Source: Pegea sp. RAD2-039 (taxonomy: Eukaryota; Chordata; Thaliacea; Salpida; Salpidae). From it: 64,000 nucleotides of DNA. Below the pieces are notes generated by a model, which saw nothing but the letters and a program-made list of their open reading frames with translations, did not search any database and was not told where the DNA came from. A program made the position numbers and the translations under genes. Of the stretch, positions 13,801-25,581 are shown piece by piece (within the stretch, counting starts at the first letter, position 1; the number at the start of each line of letters is the position of its first letter). The DNA lies in NCBI GenBank assembly GCA_034620365.1, contig JAQGEQ010000380.1, positions 1,178,001-1,242,000 of the forward strand. Reading direction: 5' to 3'.

Positions 13801-15448
13801 AATGAACTGTTGTAAAGTAATCTCTGTAAAACTTGTTTGAATAGTTATAAATGGATTTAGAATGTCTGAAAACAACATCCATAAATGGACTGAAAAGAAG
13901 ATAAAGACAAAAATGTTCAAATGTGTTGAATTTATTTTTCAAACAGTATTTGAAAATTTATCAATTTTTTTGTAGATTTGTTTAATCAGTTTGTTAAAAA
14001 ATAATTATTAAATAGGTTTTAATGAAAAGGTCTTTTGGAAAAAATTTTTTTTTTCTCTCTCTTCTAAACAGCACGAGTTAACGAAAACAAATTCGGTGTA
14101 ATTTTTATAAACATAAATGGTTCAATAAGTTTGGTCGATACAATTTAATATTTATAACTTACATGTCTCTACTTTAACTAGGAGATTTAAAAAAGTTTAA
14201 ATCTTTAATCAGGTAACTCAAAAAAGTTTTTAGTCACCTTTGAAAATCAGAGAAAAAATATCAACGAAAGTTTTTAGCAACAATATATTTTTTTAAAGAA
14301 TAAATTTAAATTTGTAAACTGTATTCCTTTATCAATAGAAAACTTGAGTTAAAATCAATAAAATCAGAAGCCAAACTGTGCTTCATGCTTGTCAATGTTA
14401 ATAGAACTAATAGTTTTACAATTAAAGTTTTTGGGCTGTAACCAATTAACAGTTATTTAGTTGAAACATTGAGTTTATCGAATTGAGTTTATCACAAAGA
14501 AAGTTTAAAAAATAATTATATAGAAGAATGAAAACATTTGATGTTTTGAATAATTTTAAACAAAATCTATATATGCAATATTATTTTTGTGAAAGCCAAG
14601 AAGATTAAATGAAACAAGTATATGATAGATAAATTAAAAGAAATAATTAAATCTAAAGCCAAACAGTTTATTTAATTCAATGGTTATTGATTGTCAACTT
14701 GGCTAGCATGTTATTTCGTTTTTTTTTTAAATTTATTTTTTTGAAAGTTTAAAACATGAAATTCTTTTCTCTTTTCTAAATATTTTCAAAGTTTAAAATA
14801 TTGGAACTTTAAAATGATCAAATGAAGATATGTTTGTATTAAACGGCTTTTATTATGAACATGCTTTCATAAAAATAGTAATAGTTTGAAAAAAGCATGT
14901 TTTGTAAGTTTGTTTTTTTAACAGCTTTTATTTCATCAAAAAATACTTGACATTATAATATAGAAAGTTTATAAGAAACAGCAAATTTTTTTGAAAAGAA
15001 AAAAAAACAGATGTATCAATCATACAAAAATTGACTAATGATCAGAAGTTTTAAAGAAAAAATGAATTCATAAAAGAATAAAAAGGGAATTTAACAACTT
15101 TAAAAGGATTCTTATTCATTTTTAACACAATTGAATCATTCAATAACTTTAAAAAGTTGACGAGAATTTTAAAGGCTACTAAAAATAAATCAAAATCGTT
15201 TTGGCATTTTGAAAGAAGTAGAATATATAGTTTTTATATCAAAGTAAGTTAGTAAGTTTTAAAAAGAAAAAAGTATATATGAAACAGATGAAACAAGTTT
15301 TTCTACTCCTTTTAACAATTATCTGTCTTAGGAAAACTCTATTTGGCCAGCAATACATTTTGTATTAGTTTATAATAAGCTATTAAACAAGTTAAATGTT
15401 GAGCTATTTTTAGCAGACATGAACTGAGTTTCTTTCAATAACTACTGA
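7834..15448. other. Gene-poor AT-rich spacer
   Basis: Apart from the channel 3' UTR, I see no exon with recognisable protein similarity, no tRNA and no tandem array. Open frames here, such as 12424-12690, have AT-driven composition and no motif, so I treat them as chance. Confidence 0.6.
8098..8103 (+). terminator. AATAAA polyadenylation signal, calcium channel gene
   Basis: First AATAAA I noticed after the channel stop codon, about 265 bases downstream. The position suits a 3' UTR end but is unproven. Confidence 0.45.
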
Positions 15449-15583
15449 TCTTATGAGGCAATAGAAGATTACTTTACTGATGACATCAAGAGCATAAAGA
15501 CCTTTTTTAAGCCAATCACTAAACAAATAATTCAAGTCTATGAAGCTCAAGCCAAGAAATACAAAGCAAAAAATCTTAAATAG
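15449..15583 (+). pseudogene. Short coding-like fragment, unrecognised
   Basis: A 44-codon open stretch between stop codons, reading YEAIEDYFTDDIKSIKTFF and then PITKQIIQVYEAQAKKYKAK. Its balanced, amphipathic, lysine-rich composition is unlike the spacer and suggests a helical protein segment. It has no start codon. It may be an exon or retro-fragment of an unknown gene, or chance. It ends 237 bases before the GalNAc-transferase start and is not in frame with it. Confidence 0.25.
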
Positions 15584-15820
15584 AAAGATGCTTGAAAAAC
15601 GCTTTAAAACAATTTTTAATTCTTCTAAAACTTTAAGAGGATTGTTTATTTTAAGACATAATAGATATTTTTATAAACTGGTTTCGATTTTTTGTTCAAA
15701 AAGATTAATTTAAATTTTACAAATTCTATCAAATTTATATTTTTTAATGCAGCAGAATAAGTACGCAGATGCAACATTACACATAAGTTGATATTTGAAA
15801 ACATTCGTTAAAAACCAAAT

Positions 15821-18800
15821 ATGTTGACGTTTATACCTAGAAGATATCGAGCCTTGGCAGTTCGTGTAATCGTTTGTTTCATCTTTGGAATCTTGCTTCT
15901 TCAACTTTTACCGTCACATAAGCAAGTTTCAAAAGGGTCTGGAAGGTCAGACAAATCACTGTTTCGGTTTGAGCATGATCTTGAAGATGATAAAGATAAA
16001 TCTCTGATAAAAGATAAAGAAGAAGTTGAAATTATAGCAAGTGATGATGGAATTATTCATGAAGTCCCTCTACCACCTTCCAGCTTGCGAAGTGAAGATG
16101 GAAGCGATCTCATTCAAGATTCAGAAAATATTACAGAGGAAGTTGTACCTGAACCTTCGGTGAGTGATTTTGATTTACAAAAGATTAAACTTCATTAGCT
16201 TCAATAAAGTGACCTTTTAAGGGCTCAAGTCTCATAAAAAATAGATTAAATATTTAACTTCTTTTTTAATATTTACTAAACTGTTGAGCTTTCAAGTAGC
16301 AGTTACTTTGATTTATAAAATTAGGAAGGTTTAAACCAGTTTTTCATCTTTTCCTATTTACTATAATTATAAGATCGTGAATATTTGATTCTTGTGTATA
16401 AAATTTTACTGATGAAATAATAATTTATTATAAAAATATAATAACAAAATAAATTATGTATTTTCTGAAGTTATTTAGTTAGGAAAATCTATCAAAACGC
16501 AAATGAGGTTGTTTACAAAAACTGATAAATCATTTTGATTAATCTTTAAGTAATCAGCTGAAATTAAAATGATTGAAGTATATTAGTTCCACCGATACTA
16601 AAATAGACAATCAAATAATCTTATAAAATTGATTTTTGCATCACAATAATTAGAAAAATACTTTTTTTATACTTGCAACTAATTACATATTCAGTTGATG
16701 TTGTAGTCGATATTTTGAGTATAGAGTTCCCAACATTTTCACTTTTCTATACTTGTTGTAGAGTTTTTGAATAAGACTAGCTGGAAGCCATTTCACGTCA
16801 GACTTCTGTCAGCTTTTCTATCACTTAATCTCAGACCAGCTAAGCCTCTTAAACCTGAATCTTTCCTCTAAATGTTGCAAACTATGCTATTTTAGTTCCC
16901 ATGGGCTTTCCACTGGTAATTTTGTGTCAAATATAAATGTGAAACCGTACTTTCAATTTGTATCTGATCAAGAAGTTAATTAAAATACTTTCATTTTACT
17001 TTAGTGAAAACCCGCAACTAGCTAGTAACTAACTAGTAGTACCCATAACCTATTATTATAGTTTACAATTGCTTTATCACTTGCTTTACTTTCTATTTAA
17101 AGGCAGATGTCTTTTAATCGATTTTACATCAACTAACGCATGTTTTGTAAGAGACCGTTTTTGTCTGGTCTATTATTTGAAAGATGGTTTTTATTCCTGG
17201 GCTAACATAAAGAAATTTTGTAAAAAGCACCTAACCATTTCTTAGGCACACACCAATGAGGTTTTAATGGCTTGGATCGAAAATTTTTAATAAGTAATAG
17301 CTATAGGTCAAACTTTAAAACTATTTTATAAAATTCAAGAACATTGATAATCGAATTACTTCAACCTTAATCTATATTCAGTAACTTTTGCTTTGTCTAA
17401 TTTACTTTAAGTAAATTGTATCAAAATATTTTCAAGATAGGGACAATTAAAATGATTGAGTCTGCATCTTTATTAAAGTATTGATATATACGACAAATGT
17501 TTTAGAATGTTCATAAGCTTTAAAAGCTACAAACAGATATTGAAAACTTGTAAGCCTTAATCTAGAAATCAATCTTTAGGTATTGATCTTTCTTAATGTC
17601 AAAATAACTGTTTGGTGTCAAATAAATGAGTTATTTATGAAAGTATAACGGCAATTAGGAACTGAATATTTTCCATGTATCATGTAGGTGAAGAACGCTC
17701 TGCTTACTAATACTTTCAAATTGATCATGATTAACCTTGCTGAGTTTTAATATAACATTTTTGATCATAAACCAAGCTTGATTCATAAGTTTGGAAAATT
17801 TTAAAACAGTTTTAATGGTTTCAGAAAACAGTATTTGGTTGTTTTTGAAGAATAAATTCAACAATAACAGCTCATTAAGAAAACTTGCAATAATTTTTCC
17901 TATTATCAATTTCTATACGAAAAATAAATCTTTTTTTAGGGAAAATAATTAGCCCACCATCAATAGACCTTCAGAACTTAGTTTCCAAATATTTCTTTGG
18001 AAACTAAAATTGTTACTTTGTTGCTTTTACAGAGTAAATAAAATGTATTGAATATCAAGTACATTCTTGTTTATTGCTCCAAGAGGTCTTATAAGTAAAG
18101 ATGCTAAATATACCAAACTAGCAATACAAGCTATATGCCTTATGCAGGATTATGACTAGTTTTGCTCAAACAGCAACTACATAGTTTCTACATTTGTTCG
18201 TAATCTAAAATAACGTTAATCTATTATTAAATGACGTTAAACTGTTTTAACTCGAGTATTTGATTGAAAATTTGAATAAAATCACTTAATAGCGCTAAAT
18301 GTGTCAAGGCTTAAGCACTAAATTAAACTTAAACGTTATAAGCTTTTAAGTTTTTTAACTACTTACTACAAAAACGAAAGTTTTTTTATGGTTATGAATA
18401 AATTTTAATTATAGTTTTTTTTCAGTATGACTATTATGCTGAAAGCGAGTTAGAACCTCATTTTAAAAGACCAGCAATAGACCCTAGTTTACCAGGAGAA
18501 TTAGGAAAACCGTATAAGCTTTCAGAGGAAGAACAATCAAATGAAGAGACACAAAGAACTGTGAAAAGAGGATGGAATAATCATGCTTTCAATCATTATG
18601 TGTGTGACAAAATTTCTGTTCATAGAAGTCTACCTGATCGAAGGGATAAAGAGTTCGTTGACATATTATAAATATTTTAACAAAAGATAAAAAATGACAT
18701 TTTAATGCAGTAAACCACTAAAATGGAAATCGTTTTTACAATTACACTTGTCTTACAAAATTTGGTCAAAAATATAAATAAAAGTTATAGAAGATTTAAT

Positions 18801-21800
18801 TCAATATTTTAAAAATATAAACTTTGTCAGAAGTTTTATGGAAAGTTAAATTTTGTGATGAATGCTTTAAAAGTTGTTTTTTTCATCACCTCTTCTGATA
18901 TTAAATACCAGCAAGGTATCTTTAACCCCATGTGAAGCAGAAACATATGAATTAGCTCGATTGAGATGTATAACTCTTCCACAGCTAGAATTAATCAAAA
19001 TGTGTCTCACAGACAAATCTTGCTTTTGGTCATTAGATCTTGTAATTAGGAATGCTAAATCTGGCTCAAAGGGTTTACTTAATCTTCTGTTCTAGATGTA
19101 AGCTTGATAAGAAAGGAGAAACACGAAAGTGGAGAAAACCTCTGCCAACAACTTCAGTCATCATCATTTTTCACAATGAAGCATGGTGCGCTCTCTTACG
19201 GACAGTACATAGTGTGATTGAGACATCACCTGCTAACTTACTGAAAGAGGTCATCTTGGTTGATGATTGTAGTACAAATGGTAAACTCTTCAATAAAATT
19301 AAACTCTTTTTTTATTTTATGAATACTTTTTTCAGATAATTTAAAAAATTCATTAGATGAATATGTTTCTAAATTGAAAATAGTTCGTATAATAAGGTTG
19401 CCAAAGCGTTCTGGTTTGATTCAAGCGCGTTTAGTTGGTGCTGAAGCTGCAACTGCTGAAGTTTTAACTTTTTTGGACTCGCATTGTAAGTAAAGAGTTA
19501 CTTTTGATAAAAATTTATCATTCATAGAAAAGTTTTAATCAATTCTTTAAGTTTCTTCATGAGTCTGAAAATGATTTGCTTGTTTTTAAAAACTGTTCCA
19601 AAAATTTATAAAATTTATTGACTGAAAGTTCTTAAAAATTGAAATATTAATTTGACTTCAATCCAAGTGATATTGCAAACATATTTCTTTTTTACGATTG
19701 TTATTAAATTCAAATTGAATTATCCAATACTTTCAGTTGTAACTAGATAATTAATTGAACAACTAACCTTTAAATACTTGCCACATAAATGAGATGAAAC
19801 CTTCAAATAATCATCCAATCTTTTTAATTCATTATCTACAATAAACTCACAATGCAGGTGAATGTGCTCCTCACTGGTTGGAACCTTTGCTTGAAGGAAT
19901 AGCGCAGGATCCAAAACGAGTAGTCTGCCCAGTAATCGAAGTAATAGATGCAGATAACTTTGCTGTTAGCACTACGACAGCCAGGTATACTTGATTTGAA
20001 TTTATATTTTTTTGTGGGGATTATTCAACTTCAACTTTTCTATTTGAAACTTTTTTGTAATTTTTTAAATCAAATGTAAATTTGTTTTTTGACTTTTGTT
20101 TGAAATATGAAAGACAAAAGCTCCAAGTTGTTGATCTCGAAAATTTAAAACAATCCATCAACATAAAAAACAAGAAAAATAAATATTATAACAATAAATG
20201 TAACAAAAAGCAAGTTTAAATTAATATAACTTAAAGTAAACTGAAATACATTTCAAATTTCATAAAACAAAAATTGAAACAAACTGTGGTAAAATCACTA
20301 CAACTGTCTATCTTTAAAAAACTGTTTTAGATTTATTTTAAAACATTTAAACATTATTAGCTTTTAATTACTTGAAAAAGTAATTATAATATTAGTTATC
20401 AGTCTCTTATTACTTACTCATTCTACGAGTATATACTATATTGGTATTTAAATGATTTTAAAAAATCATTTAGCGTAGTAATTCATATTAGTTATCCAAA
20501 TATGGACCAGGTCAGTACAACGTGGTGTCGTTAGTTGGTCATTAGTGTTTGGTTGGTCCAAACAAAAGCCTGAAAATAATGTCTATGAAAATGAGATGTG
20601 GATAGATAGTCCTACAATGGCTGGTGGGCTATTTTCAATTGATAAGAAATATTTCAATCACATTGGTACTTATGACGGAGACATGAAAGTTTGGGGTGGA
20701 GAAAATATTGAGATGTCATTTAGAGTAAGCTTTGTTCTTTTGTCGCTTCTGCATTATCCTATTTTACATAAAGTTTTTCTTTCAAAACTTTTCTAAATTT
20801 TAAGATAATTTTCATCACTTAGAATAAACTTTGGCATTAATTAAAGTTTGTAAAAAAGTATAAAATAATTAATTGAAAATAAATTAAACTGTTTAGCTAT
20901 AGTAGTTAGTAAAAATAAAGTTTATACCGCTTATAAATATATTTATTTGCAAGTAACACTTATTAGATCTCCTTTTTTACGTATATAATAAAACATATTA
21001 AGTATTAGCATTACTTTTACTAAAGTTTGATGCTTTCTTTCGTTAAAAGAAATTATTTTCAAACTCAACTTATAAAATGATTAGTAGCATTTGATTATAA
21101 AACTAAAACATTCTTTTCTGCAAACTAAAACAAAGTAAGAGTTATTTATGATAAATTATTAACACAAATTTCAAATCTATTGAAACAGTTCAGATCTAAA
21201 TAATAATCTCAATAAGCTCAAAAAATAACAAAAATAATTGAAATTACTTTAACTTTAGATATGGATGTGCGGGGGGTATATACAAATAAATGCATGCTCT
21301 CATGTGGGCCACATCTTTCGTAAGTACGCCCCATATACTCATCCAGGAGGTACTGATGTTATCATTCGAAATAATAAGCGATTAGCTGAAGTTTGGATGG
21401 ATGAATACAAAGAAGAATACTACAAGCGAGTACCAAAAGCAAGAAAGGTTTGTAGCAAAATCAGTTTTTAAAAATAAATTAAAGTTGTATGTACCTAAAG
21501 CCAATTTAATTAGATGGATGTTGGAGACTTATCAGATCGATTTCAACTACGAAAAGATCTTCAATGTGAAGATTTTCAATGGTATCTTACAAATATTTAT
21601 CCTGAGCTATATGCTCCTCCTAAAGAAGATATTATTCTTAGTGGAGAGGTATGATCGTTCATACATCTTGCTTGATCAAAATGTTCTATGAAATAAAAGT
21701 TTTTTAATTTCAATAATTTTTTGAGAACATTTTCCATAAAGTTTGTTTTTGTGTTAAAGTGGCGGAACAGAGGCAAAAATGGCTTCTGTTTAGACTCTCA

Positions 21801-23604
21801 AAATCCTTCGGGAATTTCAGGAAAGCGAGTCGCGATCTATCCTTGTCATAAGCTGGGATCAAATCAGGTTTTACAATTCTTATATCCGATATCAATTATT
21901 TTTGAGATTATAATTTCGCTTTAGTTAAGTTTTTTATTTTAGGCTTAATTAAGAAAGTATTTTTGATATATTGTTAGAAACTTGATAAATAAACTCTTGC
22001 TTTCAAGATTGAACATTTAAATCCGTTGTTTACATCTCTATATTTGGATCTTACAAGCCATTAATGTTTTTATGATGTAAAATGATTTAGTTTTTATAGA
22101 TTTTTTATAGCAAATTTCATTTAATAATATCTTCATAAACCATACGGCAAAATTATTGACAAAAAAATAGAAAAACATTCATTTTTAGAAATGGGGAGAT
22201 ATACATTTTTAAAGATTCTAAAATCTAAAATTTTTGCTAAAATGTTTGACCTTTAAAACCCAATTTTATGACTATAACCTAAAAACAAAGCTTTTAGACA
22301 AAAATTTGAAGAAATTTAATGTAAAACAAAGTAATAAACCAATAAAATAATTAATGATAAGTAGCTTATCAAAGTTTGCTTTTCACTGGAGATAAAAGCG
22401 AGGTACTAAGATTAAATATAGTAGTTGGCAATTTAAGACCCAGAATTATGTGTTAAAATTAGTCAAATAGAATGAAAAATATATTAATTTATGATTAAAA
22501 TTTTAGTTGACGCAAAAATAAACAAATACAAAGCTGGATAAAGATTATAAATTGTTTGGATAAATGATAACGTTAAAACTTAAAAATAAAAAAGTTAAAA
22601 AAAGATAATAGCAAAGATAAGGTAAAGTGGGAAGCATCGAAAATATTCGGTTCAATTGATCAAAATTTTCTTTCGAATAGTTTAGATCTGATGTTGAAGT
22701 ACTAATGTTATATAAATCTCATGAAGAATTGAGTTTAGACTCCAGGCTGATTACATGAGGTTATTTTCTCACTATTAATTTCTGTTTTGATATTTTATGA
22801 TTTACCTTGGCTACGTAGAAGCAGTAGATGAAAAAAGTTGATGATTTCTTAATAACTTTCTGCCTGTATATTGGCTTTCATCAAAGTAAAAAGCAGCGTG
22901 CGCTAAACTACCTCCACTCCTTAAGCCTAATGCGAGACGACCTGGTACGGTGACCTGGGACCGTGTTACATTGACCGATTGTGGATTTCTTGTCTGAGTT
23001 TACTCCAACATTCTTTGCTCTTCCTAAAGCAGCAACAAGACACTGATAGTTAGGAAAGATAGCCTGATGTTTGGTATTACACAGAGCGTTGTGTCGTATC
23101 TTCGATGACAAAGTCGAATTTGAAGCCAGACTGGAAACAATTATATCCAAATTGATTTGTTTCTTATTTTTAAATTGTTTAGTTTTTGTGATTTCAAAGC
23201 CATATTTATGTTAAAGGATTTCACCTTCACCCGCCAGAATGAAATACGACATAACTTTGTTCATGAACTTTGTTTACAAGCAATTGGCAACGTAGTTGTG
23301 GCTCAAACTTGTATATATCCTCTTGGTAAAGTCCCTCCTCAACAACAGTGGAAGATTTCTGAGGTTGGAATTGATTTTAGGATGATCAAATATTTCTTTA
23401 CGAATGTTTTTAACTACACTTAGTAAATCAATTATAATTAAACTTCTAGTAAAATCCTACTATTTTGTACAGGATGGAAAAATACAACAAAAAAATAATT
23501 ATAAATGTCTGGATGTTGACTCATCAAACTCCTTATGGCTTCTTCCGTGTCAAGAAGATAAGCTAACTCAAAAATGGATTATTACAGAACTCACTAATCT
23601 ATAA
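15821..23604 (+). CDS. GALNT: Polypeptide N-acetylgalactosaminyltransferase (GALNT11-like), proximal isoform
   Basis: Golgi type II membrane enzyme that starts mucin-type O-glycosylation by moving GalNAc from UDP-GalNAc to Ser/Thr. Exons: 15821-16159, 18426-18652, 19096-19280, 19336-19485, 19858-19984, 20511-20724, 21259-21447, 21514-21648, 21760-21867, 23217-23363, 23473-23604; 650 aa. Start chosen because residues 15-30 form the N-terminal signal anchor ([17 protein letters not shown]) after a basic segment. An acidic stem follows, then GELGKP, the GT-A domain with [13 protein letters not shown] and the metal-binding FLDSHCEC (DxH), then [23 protein letters not shown] and SHVGHIFRK. The C-terminal ricin-type lectin domain has CLD/QW repeats ([16 protein letters not shown]). 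The DSH and IWMCGG motifs resemble GALNT11, but paralogy is uncertain. All catalytic motifs are intact. Exons 6-11 have a second counterpart downstream. Confidence 0.93.
18874..19095 (+). pseudogene. Possible decayed BEL/Pao-type retroelement fragment in GALNT intron 2
   Basis: This open stretch in intron 2 is GC-richer than its surroundings. It reads [19 protein letters not shown] and then [17 protein letters not shown]. The ITLPQLEL motif recalls the RNase H segment of BEL/Pao elements (typically IPRLEL). It runs straight into the exon 3 acceptor and is in a different frame from exon 3, so it is not part of the enzyme. The assignment is a weak resemblance only. Confidence 0.25.
22888..23165 (-). 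repeat. tRNA-headed SINE, copy B (minus orientation)
   Basis: GC-rich island in the intron before GALNT exon 10. The minus strand ends GAGTGGAGGTAGTTTAGCGC, matching GAGTGGGGATAGTTCAGCAC near 58.49 kb in copy D. The B-box side (GGCTTCAAATTCGACTTTGT) matches copy D's GGTTTGAAACTTATCACTTC. The TTTACTCCAACA core is shared with copy A. An 80-codon minus-strand open frame here is a by-product. Confidence 0.65.
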
Positions 23605-25581
23605 TAATAAGATTGGTTTGAAAGAAAAAAATTGGTTACTTCTACCAATTTTGAGATACATTTATTTCTACTAGATATTAACTTGGTACTAAATCGTGCA
23701 ATAAGTTTTATCATTTAGAAGTTTAATCAAAGAGATACCTAAATATTATATTTTGCAATATTTTGCTTTATTAAGTTAATTTATCAAAAAGACACTTTAT
23801 AAGCTTGATATATCTCACGTAGAAGATCTGTTTGTAAAAAGCTTCTTTTAAGAAATATTGTTAAAAACATAATCATATGCTTAAAAATATTTAAGTAATG
23901 TGAACCGCGTTGTACTTTAACGTATATATCATAAGTTTTAGGTTTATTTTAGAAAACCTTTTTTACAAACTTGTTATTGTTTTTATCATTACAAAATAGA
24001 ATTATTTATAAATATTTTTGTAAATATTATTTAACTTAAATTATTCTAATGGTATTATTGTAATTAGTTTTGTTTATTTAATCATATAATCAGTATATAT
24101 TGATTTATTAGAAACTGTTTATTGTGAAAATAGCTTATCACTGTAACTTGTGGTAAAAAAGTAAAGTAGTTTTACCACCTGTTTTTTCGTAGTTTTGTTT
24201 TTATTTTTAATGTATTCTTTGGAATGTGAACAATAAGTTCATTGACTTTTAGATAATCTTCCTATATGTCGTGTAGCGGCCACTATCAATGGCTTAAAAA
24301 TGCTTTATACCATTCCTGATATGACGTAAAATATGTTTCATTCTAAAGCTTTCTATTTTTCGATTTGATAACAATTTTATTTTGCTTTAAGGTTCTCCTT
24401 GAGGTTTTGGTCAAAAACTGTATACCTTTATCTAGTTTTGAATTTAAATAAAACGGTATAGGCCCTTTTAGCAGCATATGAGGTTATTGGAATTTAAAAA
24501 ATGTATATTTAAGCAGAAGTCCAATCTTTTGACTTGGTATAGTTTACAAATATATACGATTTGATAAATAAACCCATAAGATATCCACACTTTGGTAGCA
24601 AATGTTCTGTGAAATAAAATGTAATGCTGCTAATTTATTTACATCATTTAATTTTCTTTAAAACTAATAGGATTATATTATGAAAGTGGTTCAAGTACTA
24701 ATTAGTATGAGAGCCAATATTGCTTTCAATTGTATCATTTAGAATAAAAAGATCAGATGGAAAAATTTGTACAAAAAAGTTATTTAATAAATTAATTAAA
24801 TATCAGACTTCTTAATTACATTTTAGTTAGAATATCATGCTAATAACAGAAGCAATGATATTCTATCAACTATGTGATGCTTTTATATCCTTAAAAATCA
24901 AACTTATAAGTTTGTTAGGAGGTGTTTGTATCTATTATATGTACATCAAACATAATAATAGAAACTTTTTAATCATACTGTCATTGTTAGAAATTTTAGC
25001 ATAAAATGCCTTTGCATTTTGCAACTTTAAAAAATTGTTTTTAAATGTTTTTAAACTAAATAGCTATTGACGGATAGACAGGCATAATCTCATTAAAGAC
25101 TTTTAAGTATATCAATTTGTTTTGTTATAAAACTAATTATATTATTTTGCTTAAACAGATGAACAGTCCTTAACATATACCTTAATAACAGCTTAATCAT
25201 ATATTTTGTGAAAACCTCACTAACCTAATGTTAACTATAATTGTCAACTTTCAAAAGTAATTTGTTAATTTCAGATTGACAGTCATTAAAGTGTTCTTAA
25301 AGATAACATTTTAAATTTTTTCCTAACTTGACTGAAGCATCATTAATTTCAGAATAAAAAATTATTTCAAATCAAACTAAATTGTGAAATAAATTTTCAT
25401 CAGGGTAAAAATAAAACTTATCAAGAAGAATTAAGAATACATTTTTGATTAAACAAAATTCAAAAATATTGGAACATCAAAAAACAAACAACTTTTCTAT
25501 AATTGTGATTATATATCTGTTACAAATAATTTATATCTATTTATATTTTGGTTTCACTTTCTCAGAAAATCTTTTATTCAG

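Noticed and set aside
16740..17230. GC-richer stretch in GALNT intron 1 as a fifth SINE copy
   Set aside because: Only short, unconvincing matches to the SINE head; could not be aligned through body or tail.
22908..23150. 80-codon minus-strand open frame
   Set aside because: It coincides with SINE copy B; the homologous frame in copy A is full of stops.
23605..25581. Searched for a separate 5' half (leader, FHNEAW, DSH) for the distal GALNT exons
   Set aside because: No such motif or plausible exon seen on the plus strand; absence by eye is not proof.
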